A DNA stretch of 64,000 nt, taken from the NCBI GenBank assembly GCA_905250075.1, contig CAJNOP010000088.1, positions 620,001 to 684,000 on the forward strand, read 5' to 3'. Position 1 is the first letter of the stretch; every line of letters begins with the position of its first letter. The translations under genes were made by a program, and so were the position numbers. Under the pieces are notes generated by a model. It did no database searches. It saw only the letters and a program-made list of their open reading frames with translations, and was not told where the DNA came from. Source of the stretch: Rotaria sp. Silwood1 (lineage: Eukaryota > Rotifera > Eurotatoria > Philodinida > Philodinidae). Shown here in pieces: positions 23,523 to 36,700 of this stretch.

Positions 23523-26500
23523 CTATAAATAGAAAAGTTTATTTGAGAGATCATGATGAAAATCTTGATGAAGAGATTGACCAACAAGATATGCAAGTTT
23601 ATGAGCATATTGGCAAACCATTGGTACTCGAATAGTACCCTGCAAAGAAAAAAAAACAAATAAAATACTTTTAAATGAAATTTTAAAATCACTCACGGGC
23701 CAATTATAATAAAGATGACATCTAAATAAAAATAAATGATTTAGTACAAAGAGCTGTGAACATAATTCTTGCGGAAGTAAAATATGAAAGCAATATGTAA
23801 CTGTTGTTGCTAATCGCGCAGAGATTGTTTTATTGTGTCTAGTTTGGAGCAGATTTCTTCACCATCGTTGTATTTAACCCTCCACAAATGCAGCAAGTAT
23901 TTCATTTATTATAACGAGACATTATTGATATACGATATATGATGGTCTTTGACTGGCATCTGTCACGTTCTAAACTGCTGTGGCTGAATGATTAAGTCGT
24001 TTGGCATGTATTAGTAAAGTACTGTGTTCAAGACTCAGCGCCATCAGATATAGAATAACTTTAGACAAGTCATTAATGGTTGTTTGTTTCGGATCATTCA
24101 TACAATAGCATACTAACTACTTTGTGGCATACAGTGATCCCTATGGCTAGGATGTAGTTAGCCAGTATGTGCAGGAAGCTTAAGTGATTCAGCAAAAAAA
24201 CTCAGCGTCAGGTCAGTCTTCTGTCCGAAGCTGCAGCTAGTAATAGTTTTAAGAAAAATATCGAGTTTTCGAAATTAGCCTCTGACACCATCCAGTACTG
24301 CAAGGTAGCCGAAGAGTAGAGTATTTTTCTTCTTGCTCTGCCACGGTCTATGCGAGGGAATTCCAAATTCTTACTCCTATTATACGTCAATATCCCGTTG
24401 AGATCGTATTTCACAAAATAATATAGGTTTTACTTACAATTTAAATGTAAGCCGTTGAATATGATCCACTTTAAATGTAGTTCGATCTAAAATTCGAAAT
24501 TCATGATGAAAAAAACAAACGGAAATTCTATTCGTTTACCCCAAATAACATTGAAATGTGTCGGTGCTGCTGTACCTTGTCTAGCACATTGTGAAATAAG
24601 ATAAAAATCAAACCAATTTTGATGTGTTATTGTATGATCAATTATGGTTCCTGGTGGTGGATTATATAATTGATGAGTATTTTTAGCAAAAAATCTTGAA
24701 CAACCACGTTTTTTAACAATAATCATGGCCCATTTAGGTCTTAAAAAAGATTTAAGAAATTAAAACATCAAGGAAAAAAACTGAAATTTAATTTTACTTA
24801 CGAATAACCTTCTTGTACTTTATTAAATGTTTCTTCAATTTGTGGTAATTCATGTTCATAAACAGCTTGAAGTTGTCCATCACCAACACCATCACGATAA
24901 ATAACAATTCGTTCAGGCATTGTATTATTTTGCATGAAAAATGCTTTTAATGCATCTAAATATTCAAACAATATACATATATATATATATATGAAAATAA
25001 TTGTATATCATCTTCTAAAATGTACCTCGAATACAAACACTTATACCATCTACTAATTCTTGTGTTGTCGTTTGCATAACAATACGTGAATAATATGATG
25101 TACATTGAGGATTTGTTGTTGCAACAAATGCTGCTATTGATACTTGTTTACGTTTTTTATCATGATATGAATCAATACCAATAATCATTAAACTTTTTGA
25201 CTTTAAACAAAAAAAAACAAGAAGTGAAGAGTTTGAAAAAAAAAGAAAGAAAAGGTTTTTTTTCTTACTGGAATCGGAACGGACCAAATTTCTCCACCTA
25301 ATTTAGCTGATATTTGAATACCAATTTTTGTAGCTACTGACATTAATTGACCACGTTTATTTAAAGTTTTTAAAAGTACCATCTAAATAAATTTTTTTAT
25401 TTTATATTTTCGTAAAGTGTCTCGATGATAAGATGATTACTTGAGATGGAACAGCTGTATCCATACATAAGAATTTCTTTAATGCATCATAACGATCTTT
25501 TCGATTATTACTTAATACACAAAGAACCAGATTATATTGTTGGTTAAGACAATATTGTTCTAATGCTTTTAAATATGTTTCTGGTCGATCATTTTGTAAT
25601 TCAGCACTATTGAAATAATAGTAAAAACAGTTTTTCTTATTTTATTAATTAAACTTACATTTCAGGATATTCTACACGCATACCCTAAGAGATAAATTAA
25701 TTAATTAAAAGTTTTTCGAACCAAAAAAAAAACAAGAAAGTAAGAAGTTTTACCATTGGTGTGCAAACATTATAAAGTGTATTAATAAGTTCATTAACAA
25801 TAGGCTTTTGTTTTCCTTCATAAACTACAAGCCATTTATCCAGATGACCAGGTTTTAAATGACGACAACCACGACCTAAATAAAACAGACAACTTAATAT
25901 CACCATACTAATGAGTTATTGAAGGTAAATCTAAGAAATAAAAACTTTTCTTTCTAATTTAACTAAACATAGAAATCTATTAGTACTGATGTGTTCTGTT
26001 AATGCTTGCTGTCTTAATCATTAATATGCAATGTATACTATCATGCATTAAAAATGACAAAACAGTCTACTATCCACTGAAAAATATAAAGTGTTCCTCT
26101 GACTTTCGAATAAATTTTGATAGGAACATCACACAGATCTGTGATTTTTACTATGTTATAGAGAAGACTCAGAACGATTGAAGTGTATTAAAAACTTGAT
26201 AAGTCGGAAATTGACCAAAGAAGTCATTTTTTGATAGAGCTCTTCAAAAACGATATTCTCAAGCCATTTTCCATTCTGTTTAGACTTTGAATAGGATTAA
26301 TGGATAGCGCAAACTCTTCTATTTCGATCTATACAAGGTCGACATTCCTTGCTTGTTTCGTTCGAAAGTTATAAGACTAGAGTCGAATAGTGACATTGGT
26401 GTCTAAATATTTTTAATTTGTCGACTTCTTTGATACGTAGCGGCTGATTGTGAAATTTTAAATCATATGAAGAGAAGTGTTAGATTATTTCGAGCCTAAA

Positions 26501-29155
26501 AACAAATAGCACCATTCGATTCAGCATGATAAACTTAGTTCTCCTAGCTGCTCTTTCGGCTAATTACATGTCAATCGACTGAAACAAGAAGTCTCAGGAA
26601 AACTCTAGTAACTCTTGAATGAAACAAGCTAGCAATGTCGATCTTGTGTAGATTGAAATAGAAGAATTTTTTCTGTCGATTAGTCCTATTAAAAGTCTAA
26701 GTCGAATGGAAAATGGCTACAGAACATTGTTTTGGAAAGTTTTCACCAAGAAAACTGACCTAATCAGGCATTGCTGACCATTTGAATTTCGATACAATTC
26801 GATGGTATAGGTCTTCTCTCTTAATCAGTGAAAACCGGAGATTTGTATGACGTTCCTATCAAAAGTTATTCAAAAATCAGTGTAGAACATTATATTTTCA
26901 AATGAGTAGCAGATCATTTATAATTTTGAATGATAGTCAGAGAAAATAAGCGTTAATGTTTGAAACAAACGCCAAAAAGTAGTATTACCATGTCCTCTTG
27001 GTTGTTTCTTATCAGATTGTCAATATGGCAAGATCCTTAGTTTAGAAGAACATTTTCGATGGTGAGTTTTAAAATAAAACTACTGTCTATTAAACTTGAA
27101 CGACTATAGATATGTGCATCTTCTCTTACCTTCACGACTCCAATCAGCTTCTTGTTGCTTATATCGAACTGAACGATCGCTATAATTAATTGTTTCCGGT
27201 TCAAGTGTGCGAGCTTCAAGTTCAACTAAATTATCGTCCAATCGTAAATTCCATTTCGACATATATTGACGACAACGAGGTGATCTAAAAAGATAAAATT
27301 AAATTCATATTTTCAATGATTCATTTTTCTATCATACGTATTAATTGTATTAACCATATCCATCAATGATTGATATCGAGGAGTTGGTTCAATATGTGTA
27401 TATGAAGCCAATTCTTTCATAAGATTAAAATCATTTCGCATTGAATCCGAAATACCTACAAAAAGATGAAATACTAAAAAACGAAAATCTTTTTCATTAT
27501 AAATTCGTTTACCAGTTTCACGACAAAATTCTGGAATTAATAAAATTGGTCCTGTAATTCCAGCTCGTCGATTTCGTCGTGATGGTTTTGATACAAGTAA
27601 TGGTTGTGTGTGATCAACTATTTGTAATTGATAACGCTAAAATAAGAAAAAAAAAATTATTTAAACATTTGAGCTATTTCTTTTCATTCAAACTTCTTGA
27701 TAATAATCAATTAATGACATATCTTTTCCATCACGTCTTGAAAACGTAATTTGAGGTGTTTTATCCCATGCAATATCATCAATCTTATATGTTTTATGAT
27801 TATATCTATTTTAATAAGAAAGTAAAATTAAACATTCTCAAGGAAAAAAAACCGTTTTCTTGTTTATATTTACGTTGTAATAACAACTTGTCCAACTAAT
27901 TCTCGCATTGCTGTATCTTGTGCAAGTTTATATTCTTGAAATTGTGCAAAAATATTTTGTAAACGTTGATAAATACTAACATTATTAATCACTTTATGTG
28001 ATAAATCCACATTCATCATTAAAACACCTTCATAAACATTAATAGCTGTTTCAAAGCCGGGAAATAAAGTTAAACTAAATCGATCGATATCAATTTTTTT
28101 ATCAAATTGATAATATGATCGACCAATCATTCTCATACCAGCTAATTCCAGTAATCTTTATAAACAAGAAAAAAAAAATCAAAATTTGAAAAATTTCGAT
28201 TTTTGTTTTTCATTTACTTTCTCATGATTAAATTCGATAAATGGAAAAAATTCGGTGATTCAGGACCTTGTACAGCTACTTTATGTAATTGAATAGTTAT
28301 ATCTTGACCAGTAGCTTCATGAAATGATTTTGTTTCATGATCCTACAAGACAACAAAATCGATCTTTTTATTCAATCAATTAACACTTACATCACCAAGA
28401 TCATTAAATGAATATAATGTTTGTCCATCAAATGCAACATCTTGCAAAACACCTTTATGTTGTGCTAAGGAAACAAAAAGAAAAGAAAACTTAATATTAA
28501 AAAATATAGATTAAACGAGAAAAAAAAATAACCAAGTAATTCTCGACGTGTTTTTCTAGAATCAATATTATCTGGTATAAATGTAACATGATATTGATAA
28601 AGTAACCATTGTGGTGCAGATAATATTCGAACATAATTTGCAATTAATGCAATAAGTTCTCCTGATGTTCCTTGTTTTTCTGTTCCTGGTTCACGAAAAC
28701 TAACACGTGTAGGATCAACAACACGTCTTTGAGATTCATCATGTATTGGTGGTCCACGAGAACGACCTTCACGATGTTCACCAATCGACATTCCAGCCAT
28801 ATGTGGAGCCAATTTATCAAGACCACGACCTCGAGGAATACTCATTGTACCACCACCACCAATTCGACGTATTGCAGTTTGTTGTACGGCTGGTGCAGCT
28901 TCTGCTGTTGACCATTCAGATGTTGGTGTTTCACTAGCTGGAGGAACAGTAGGTGTTGGTACTATTGAAGCTATAGCAGATGTAGTTGGTGCCTTATGAT
29001 AAAATTATTAGATAATAGAAGATATTTAATAATAGAAAAATTACTTCACTAGTAGGTGCAGTGATACCAGCAGCACCACTTGGTTCACTACTTGTTTCGC
29101 CTGGTACTACAGGACGACTACGACCACGACCACGAGCACGGCCACGCTCACTCAT
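23523..29155 (-). CDS. piwi-like: Piwi-clade Argonaute protein (921 aa, 18 exons)
   Basis: Binds piRNA-type small RNAs and silences transposons in the germline (family knowledge). Exons: 29045-29155, 28533-28992, 28391-28464, 28218-28342, 27874-28155, 27694-27805, 27338-27636, 27130-27284, 25754-25875, 25659-25684, 25441-25606, 25269-25382, 25026-25200, 24802-24955, 24540-24739, 24438-24486, 23697-23721, 23523-23639 (2766 bp). The N-terminus [14 protein letters not shown] is an RG-rich stretch of the kind that is dimethylated for Tudor binding. It is followed by a Pro/Ala/Thr-rich region, the PAZ region (about 300-430), and MID and PIWI domains (about 680-905). The catalytic D-D-H triad is complete: Asp692 (IIGIDSYHD), Asp762 ([10 protein letters not shown]) and His853 (PTHFNVIWD), so slicing should be possible. 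Late landmarks [20 protein letters not shown] and [16 protein letters not shown] are typical. Two exons are only 25-26 bp. Long introns are 25876-27129 (foldback element), 23722-24437 (tRNA-like repeat) and none elsewhere. Confidence 0.93.
23812..24200 (+). repeat. tRNA-derived SINE-like repeat in a Piwi intron
   Basis: Lies antisense in the Piwi intron 23722-24437. TGGCTGAATGATTAAGTCG (23981-23999) closely matches the A-box/D-arm of Ser/Leu tRNAs. GTTCAAGACTC (24026-24036) matches a pol III B box at suitable spacing. The cloverleaf is not intact, so it is not a working tRNA. The upstream part (23812-23975) is similar to 15450-15620, which supports a dispersed repeat. The 3' boundary is a guess. 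Confidence 0.5.
26067..26909. mobile_element. 843-bp foldback element in a Piwi intron
   Basis: Lies in the intron 25876-27129. The left arm (26067-26390) is repeated in inverted orientation as the right arm (26603-26909) over its whole length. For instance GACTTTGAATAGGATTAATG at 26284-26303 pairs with the reverse complement near 26676-26700. TTCTATTTCGATCTATACAA at 26318-26337 pairs with the stretch at about 26648-26668. The loop is about 210 bases. There is no coding capacity, so this is a non-autonomous element. A related copy starts at 29966. In the Piwi pre-mRNA it would fold into a long imperfect hairpin. Confidence 0.75.
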
Positions 29156-29965
29156 AATATCTAACGATAAAAGAATAAATAAAAAAAAATATATGTGCCG
29201 ATCTATTTATGTCGATGATAGTAAAGACAATAAATACAACATTTGTGTCTATATTTTCTCTATTTCATTTGTATCTATCCATGTTGTTTAACCCTCGATC
29301 TCGAAAAGAAATATTATGTAGTCAGAAACGTATTGTTTACATTTTTTTTTATTCTTTTCTATATTATAGAAGATTTCATATAGAAAGAAAGAAAGATACA
29401 ATGGAGAAATTAACATCCAATAGATCGAAAAAGTAGATTTATTTGCGTACTTATATTTAATAGAATATGTTATTGTTATTATTATTCGACGATGAAGATG
29501 AAAAGTATTTGTCATATTGTTTTCAGCAATTGAAGCTAAAAATCGAAAAGTCAGAAAAGTAATCATCCAATAATCATAGAGGCATCGCTTTCATGTTCAT
29601 ATTAGCGATGTGAATACAATATAAATGATATATCATCACAGAAAAATTTTGTTTTTTTTTTTATTGTTATTAAATAAATATAAAATTTATTTAGACGACG
29701 ATAGGAAAACAAATATGTAATTAAGTGATAACATTAGTTTCAATACATTGTTGTTTTACTTTGAACTTGTGTATCGTTCGGTTATTTACAGACGAACATC
29801 AGTCTGTTGTCGATGGAAGTAGACTAAATATAGAATAATATTAGTGAACAACAAATTTTTAAGAATTCATTAAACATTTTTTGATATACTAGGGAGAAAA
29901 TTGTTAACAATCAGAAAAATTTTTTCGAATTGTTCGAATTCAATGCCTTCTTATACTTTTGAATT
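29156..29965. other. upstream region of the Piwi gene
   Basis: Must contain the Piwi promoter. No clear TATA or initiator site can be singled out in AT-rich DNA, and no gene is seen. Confidence 0.4.
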
Positions 29966-30690
29966 ACTATCCATTTGAAAATATAAAGTGATTCATAGGT
30001 TTTTGAATAACTTTTGGTACAAATATTATGAAGACTTGCGGCTTTAACTATTTTTGAAAGAGAAAACTAGAGTCCATTGAAGTATGTCGATATTTGCTTT
30101 GTCAGCAATTAACCAATCAGGTGAGTTTTTAGTAGAGATTTTTGAAAACGATATTCTAAAGCTATTTTCGTTTTATTGTAGGTTTACAATAAGCCTAATC
30201 GATAGAAAAATTTCTTCTCTTTCGACCTAAACAAGATTGAAATTCGTAGTTTGTTTCCTTCGAGACTTATAAGACTCTTTCTGAGACTCCGATTTCAACC
30301 AACTGATCTTTGATCATTCGCAAAAGAATTTAGACAGAGATCGTTCGCCGTTTCAAATTGAATGCTGATATTTTCTTTTAGATACAAACTGATCGGACAA
30401 TGTAATCAATATATATGACAAAAGTTGACTCCGTCATTAAATGAAGGTTGATTGTAGAATTTGAGAAATATTGAGATAACAAAGTCAGATTATCTGGAAT
30501 CTATAAAGTACAAGCGAGAATATCAAGAAAAATCATACAACATCCAAACGAAACAAGTTAGAAATATCGGTCTTACATAAACTGAGTTTTTAATCGAGCA
30601 ATTGATTTCTTACCGAAAGCTAATCGATTGTAAGTTATCGATCATGGTGATTTTGAATATGATCATGAAAATTTTCTTTGGATCTTCATA
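29966..30690. mobile_element. second, decayed copy of the foldback element
   Basis: The left arm from 29966 (ACTATCCATTTGAAAATATA) follows the 26067 copy in order: AAAATATAAAGTG, GAATAACTTTTG, TTTTTGAAAACGATATTCT (29966+170 onward) and TTTACAATAAGCCTAATCGA near 30181. The inverted partner is visible around 30540-30670, where the reverse complement gives GATTAGCTTTCGGTAAG and TAACTTGTTTCGTTTGGA. The outer right arm is too diverged to place, so the end is approximate. It sits about 0.8 kb upstream of the Piwi start codon. Confidence 0.6.
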
Positions 30691-31210
30691 TACTAATTTT
30701 ATAGTAAAATCGGTTTTCTAGACCAACGAAATTTTTCCTAGAAATTACTTTTGTTCGCTCTAGATTATAGAGCATATCGAATAGAATGAAAAACAGAAAC
30801 TTTTTCTGTTTCAAATCATTTTCTTTTTGCGGAGCATAAAATCATTTTCAATTCATACAACACATTCGTATTAATATTCCAGTAGGACAATGTTTAAGAT
30901 CATATTATTTAAAACTCATTTTTGGAAAACAGAAAAGATTACAGGCTTCTAGACAACTCGATGTGTTCTATTACTCATAGTTATATTCGAAATCGACATG
31001 GTCGTTAACTTACGATGTACTAGTTTTTGATGAAAACCTTTTATCATTAACTGAAGTAGTTTCGTGTCGATTCAGAATACTACCGAAATCTCATTCAGGT
31101 ATTGTATATAAACTAAATGCAAGCTAACGCTAATTAATTGTTAATTAGAAATGCTTCTCTTTTCTTTTGAAATGGCGCATACCATATAAGCCCTTACTTT
31201 CGAAAATTAC
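30691..31210. other. intergenic, nothing seen
   Basis: AT-rich DNA between the foldback copy and the 3' end of the next gene. It may include the eroded outer right arm of the element. Confidence 0.45.
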
Positions 31211-31216
31211 TTTATT
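31211..31216 (-). promoter_or_regulatory. polyadenylation signal
   Basis: AATAAA on the minus strand about 32 bases after the stop codon of the gene at 31248-33722. Confidence 0.5.
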
Positions 31217-31247
31217 GATCAATTTATCGACATTATGAATTGACTTA

Positions 31248-33722
31248 TTATTTTTTATTTTTATTAGTCGTTATTAACGATGAAGTAGATGAGGTTGATG
31301 AAGAACTATCATTATCACTTTCCGTAATATTACTCGAGATGGTTGATAAATGTTTTCGAGGAATAGACCGCCGATGGCAGGGCTGTAAGCTTGTACTATA
31401 TAAATAAGATTATTAGAAGAAAATTTATTGCTTATCTAATGCATTTCTTTACTTAGTTGATGTCGACGTTCGACTCATGATTGAATTCAGATCGATTCGA
31501 ATGAAATCATCATCTTTATCGTTTTGATTTCGATTATAATGTCCAGTTGTATTAATTGTTTGTTGTTCAGATAGAGAAGCTGATGTTGAACTAGTTGAAT
31601 TACATTTGCTAGTTTTTTGAGTACTGGATGTTGTTGATGAACTTGATGAATTAGAAGAAGTACGCTTTGTTGTTGCTGTCTCAGTACTATCATTAGTTGA
31701 TGATGAACTAGATGATGACGAAGTATCTCGACTATCGGAAGATGACTCAAATCTATTTTTTTTCTTAGAAATATTATCATGTTTCGAAAATGGAATAGTT
31801 CTATCCATCTAAAAATATATCTATCTTCTCTTAGATCAATAATATAATGACAAATTTACCGTTTGTTGATTAGCACTATACCAGAAAAGTCCCGTATTAT
31901 TTTGCGAAGCCATTGGTAATGAATATTGCTTTGCAAGTATTTTAATAGCTGAAAGACGTTTTGGATAATGATAGTTTGGTATTTGTGCATAATATCTATG
32001 TTGATTAGCATTGAATGATATTTTCTCTAGTGTACTGTTAGTAGTTTTTATTTTTGGTATACCACCAATACTATGTGCACTTTGAATAGTTTGTTTTTGT
32101 TCACTAATATTTTCTCGTATTGATGTTGGATCAAATAGAGAGGATATGGATTTATCTTTTATGAAAGATGAATGACTAGCAAACGGTATTGAAAATGCTA
32201 ATATACAAAAAAGAAGCATCGAATTTTAGTTGTAGAAACTCAACTTCGCTTACAAGGCTCTTTTGATAATTGCTTTATTTCTGGTGAATTGACGGTTGAT
32301 GTAGCCTTTATTTGCTTAAAATCATAACGTAAACCTTGGAATGAAAGTTGCATTTTCTTATTAATATTTTCTTGATTGGCAATGATGTCACCCTGAATAT
32401 TAATATTATACGGATGTTTCGATTGAAATTGTTGTTTCTTATAAATGCATTTCGTACGTGAAAGTTTGACTTGATCTCCACCACTAATGCTTCTCTTGTT
32501 ATTTTCTCGTTGAAAATTTTTGATTGATTTTTTAACAATGGGTGCTCTTCGTTTCGATGAATATCGTCCAAATAAACCACGTAATAATGATGATCGTTTA
32601 GTTGTATTTGATGATGTTTTTGTTGGTTGTGCAGCATTATTAAACGACGTCAAAATATGAGGAGATTGTTGTTGTGGAATTAGCAAACCCAAATATGAAA
32701 TATTATCCTACGAAAAGATGAATTCTTATCATAATAAAGATAGCATTGAGATAATACATACATATGAAGATAAATTAGTATTATTAAAAGATGATGAGTC
32801 TGTTGATGGTACAAGTTCATCTATTTCTTTAATACTAAATGCTACTTTACTAAAAGAACAAATAAAAAAATGAGTGCAACTTTGTTAAAACTTCAGCAGT
32901 GGACAGCTTGAGCGATCTATAAGAACATTTGCTTCCGCTTATGTAGAAATGGTTCACCTCTCATAAGATCACACATGTCAAAAACAAAATGAAAAAAAAG
33001 AATACGAACATTTATCTATCAATCATTATTCCATGAACTATATTTCATTTTTGATTTCTACTCATCAAGAGAGGAAGGGAAAGATGATTTCTTTTTGAAT
33101 TGTTTACATTTTTGTTGAAAAAAACTTATTTTCACTAGAATTGCTCCCTAAAGTGAAAAAGTACTCTGATTGAAGTCTCTCTATGGCGTTTCGACTTCTG
33201 CTCATGAAGGTTAAAGTGAATGAAGCATTTCTCTGTCGTTATTCTTGGATTTTCTCTGATATCAATGATATAATTGAATAAATGCTGTTTTCTGAAAGAA
33301 AAAAGCGTTTTTGCTTGACTTCTTGTGAGGTGAAACCTTTCTGCTAGAAATGGAATAATGTCTCGCTTGTGTGAGTAATACTGTTTAATCCTCTTAGACT
33401 TACTCTTTCATAGCATCAATTAATGACAATTTCGATTCAGTTGATGATACCTGTTGTAAGAATTCAATTGCTTGCGACTTACTCCATGTATCATAGGACT
33501 ATAAGACAGAAAATATGGAAATCATCATTTTTGGTTCCATATAGTTACTTCAATAATCATTTTTGCATATAAACGTTCTTTGATATTATTGTTGAGCGGT
33601 TCATATGTTCGTTTAGGAATACGTGAAAAATTTTTGTCGATTGAAAACTGTTGTTTCAATAAATTTAATCGATCAAAAGGTGTTGATCCATTTCTCATAA
33701 AGAATGAATTCGAACTCGACAT
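31248..33722 (-). CDS. unrecognised Ser/Lys-rich protein (550 aa, 7 exons)
   Basis: I do not recognise the family. Exons with consistent phases are 33549-33722, 33404-33498, 32762-32849, 32254-32707, 31860-32197, 31453-31808 and 31248-31395 (1653 bp, no internal stop). I chose the ATG at 33722. An in-frame ATG at 33773 would add 17 residues. Only the N-terminal ~120 residues look folded, with an amphipathic helical stretch around KERLYAKMIIE and SYDTWSKSQAIEFLQQV. The W-S-x(3)-A-x-EF pattern is vaguely like dimerisation helices of F-box proteins, but that is weak. The middle is basic (RYSSKRRAPIVKKSIK) and the last 220 residues are low-complexity Ser/Thr with Lys patches, probably disordered. 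There is no signal peptide or membrane segment. A nuclear or scaffold role would be a guess. Confidence 0.65.
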
Positions 33723-33773
33723 TGAATAATTAAGATTTATAAGAAATGAAACAGTATCAAATACACATGTCAA

Positions 33774-36700
33774 AGAAATTCAAAAAAAAGTGTTCACAAT
33801 ATGGAAAAATAGATAAACAAATGCGGTTTACGAAAGTGAAACATTGAAGCGCGCCAGTACTGTATGACTAAAAACTTTCTTCAACATAAAAAAAAACAAA
33901 GAATTATTACCAATTCTAAGCGTCATCACTCATATCTCTAAAAACTGATCAATAACACATGTGATAACCGTTATAGAGTGCATAATAATGCAGCTTATAA
34001 TTAATGGTTACTATCATCATCATAGGATGAGTCAAGTAGACATATGAAAAAGAATTTAATGCACTATGTCGTATCACATAACCCATCTATTCATTGAATT
34101 GGTTACTTTTCAATCTATTACAAGAAGATCAGTATAAAAAACATATTCGAAATTATGCCTTGATTGTATTTGTTCTTGTTATTTTACTAATGTTTTTCTC
34201 AAAAAAAAAGACAAGTTGGTATTTATTTTAATAACTTTTGACAGAAACTAAATAGAGAACTGTAAGTTTCTTCTTTGAAAAGAGATGAAGACGCATTAAC
34301 TTGTATATTACAAGTTTTTTCGATCCGGTCTTTCTTTTAAGGTTTTCAATCAACCTTTATTTGTAAACTAAGGTACCCTGTGAGATGGCTATAGTGAATT
34401 TTGAATTATTCAGTGTGTATTTGAATCATCAATAGAAGGTCTACAAAATAACTGAAGTTTTAGGTCTTTAGATTTTATTATTCAAGAGTCATAGGCATTC
34501 TAATCAACACTTTCGACCAATTTTTCAAGCAATCACCTGTGAAGAAAACCAGTTTTTGTTTTTTTTTTATGTTGAAAGAATCCGTTTTTCCGAAAATTTT
34601 TAAAATAAATTTGATTAAAAACTTCAGAAAACATGTTATGAGTACCTATAATATAAGTTTAATTCGATTTCATTTCCTCTTTCCAAAAGTAAAAATCGCA
34701 GTAGCACATTAATGTATAAGAACATAGTTCAATGTTATCTTTCTTACATTTGATTTCTGCTTGTTTAAAATGTAGGCTATTCTAAAATTTCATCAAACAA
34801 CAGAACGTTAATAACTATTGGACGCTGCAAGTCATACATGTGAATATTCTATCATTTTATACAACTTTCTTTAAAGTTAACTTTTGCATAATTTTATTTG
34901 CACTCATTGTACAAAATGCCTATATTGACATGAAACTCGCAAGTTCACTACTCTCAAACCTTTAAAATATCAAACATTAGATAGAGTTTTCATTGAAGTT
35001 ATTGCATTTTACTCTCCCGTTCTTTCTATTAGTTCAATCTGATATTTAACAGTCATTTTGAAGACATTGTGTTTCACTTGTTACAATAGAAAGAATTAGA
35101 GAGATAATAAATCCAATGAGTGTGAAGTTCATCGAAAAGAGTCATCTCTTTGAATTTATATGTTAGAGAAACAGCTGTTGAGAAACTCATATATCTCATA
35201 GTCAATATGTAAAGATACTTCATTTTTCTGAAGTACTAGCTGGATTCTGCCATAGTTCTGAATGCTAGTGAGAAAATATTTCAAATAACTAAAACATTTT
35301 CTGACAATGCACTTTCATTAGTAACATAAACTGTGTCGACTCTTTCTCCTATCATTATTACCTTAGGACGTACACAAAGTGATTGATCTGTCTAATTATC
35401 AATTTTAACAAAGCGTTTAGAGATGTGTATAATACGATCTGCATCGCTCTTTTCTTTGTCAAATTCGTCTGGTATAGTTCTTATTACGATCATAGGTGAC
35501 TCAAATTCGACCATCCACAAAACTGTTTCGATTCGAATGTTTATAAGTATAAGCATATTGGATCTTAGATATGTTGAGAAAACCTTAAAGAATTATCGAA
35601 TGAAGTTATAGAAAATTCATGTAAATTACTTGAACTGTTGGAGAGCTATTCACATTTTTTATTTTGATAGGACTTTTGGAACACTCTATAGTGATTTTTA
35701 AATGTTTACGCATCGAAAAATCAATTCTAAATCATGGTAAAACCAAAGCATGAAAGTTTTCAAATTTAATTCTTAGTTGCTCCATTAGAATAACATAGAC
35801 TGATGTCATATGTGACACAATTATTTGGAAATTTTCATACATGTTGAACGACTCTCCGGGCAGTATTATAAGAGTTTTTCTGAGTTAAGCAAAGTATTTT
35901 TGATACTTGAGAGAGTCTATCTTTGAAAAGTTCGGTCCTTATACAGAATTCATTCGTTCTTGAATGAGATTGTAATATTCTCTTAAAATTTCGTTCTAAG
36001 CTTCGACTTTGAATTCAGCAAAATGTTGATCTTTCTCTAAATAAGACATTTCTTCCTTTACGCTTTCTTAAATATGGATTTATCAGCGATAGTACGATAG
36101 TCGGGACTTTGTTTGAATTTTATGATACTTGTTTTATGAGTGATTCAATCTAACTTTTCGGACAATTATTAATCAACACTATTCATACCAATGATATAAT
36201 CTGATAGAATACAAAATCGAAGCATATTTTATATCCAATAAATGTTTAAAAAAATATGTTTTTTGTCTTTATAGAAATAAATATTCTATTTTCAAGTCGT
36301 CGTGTATTTACTTGATTGCAATGTGCATATTTTTGAAATGATCATTGTACTGCTAAGTTTTTTAACGATATATCAAATATGAATAGTATAATTATTTTCT
36401 GAGTGAGAGTTATACGTTGCGTTAGCTCTAGGTATTGTAAGAAACACTGTTTTGTACAGAATTTGAATCGAAAGGTTCAAAAATATTTCAATATAATTAT
36501 TTATACAAATGAATGATTGTGTCTTTATAGTCTAAATGAAACCTTTTTTGAAGTTTATTTTATTGATATGCATGTTTTGTACCCTTTTGAATAAAGAGGT
36601 ACAATGTGTACTAGCAAATATCAAGTACGTAATTAGAAATTTATATATTATTCTCAGTCCTATAGTTAGCATACTATCGTGGGATACAATACATTCTCAA

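Noticed and set aside
23981..24036. Functional tRNA-Ser/Leu gene
   Set aside because: A- and B-box matches are good, but the acceptor stem and variable arm cannot be formed. Better explained as a tRNA-derived repeat.
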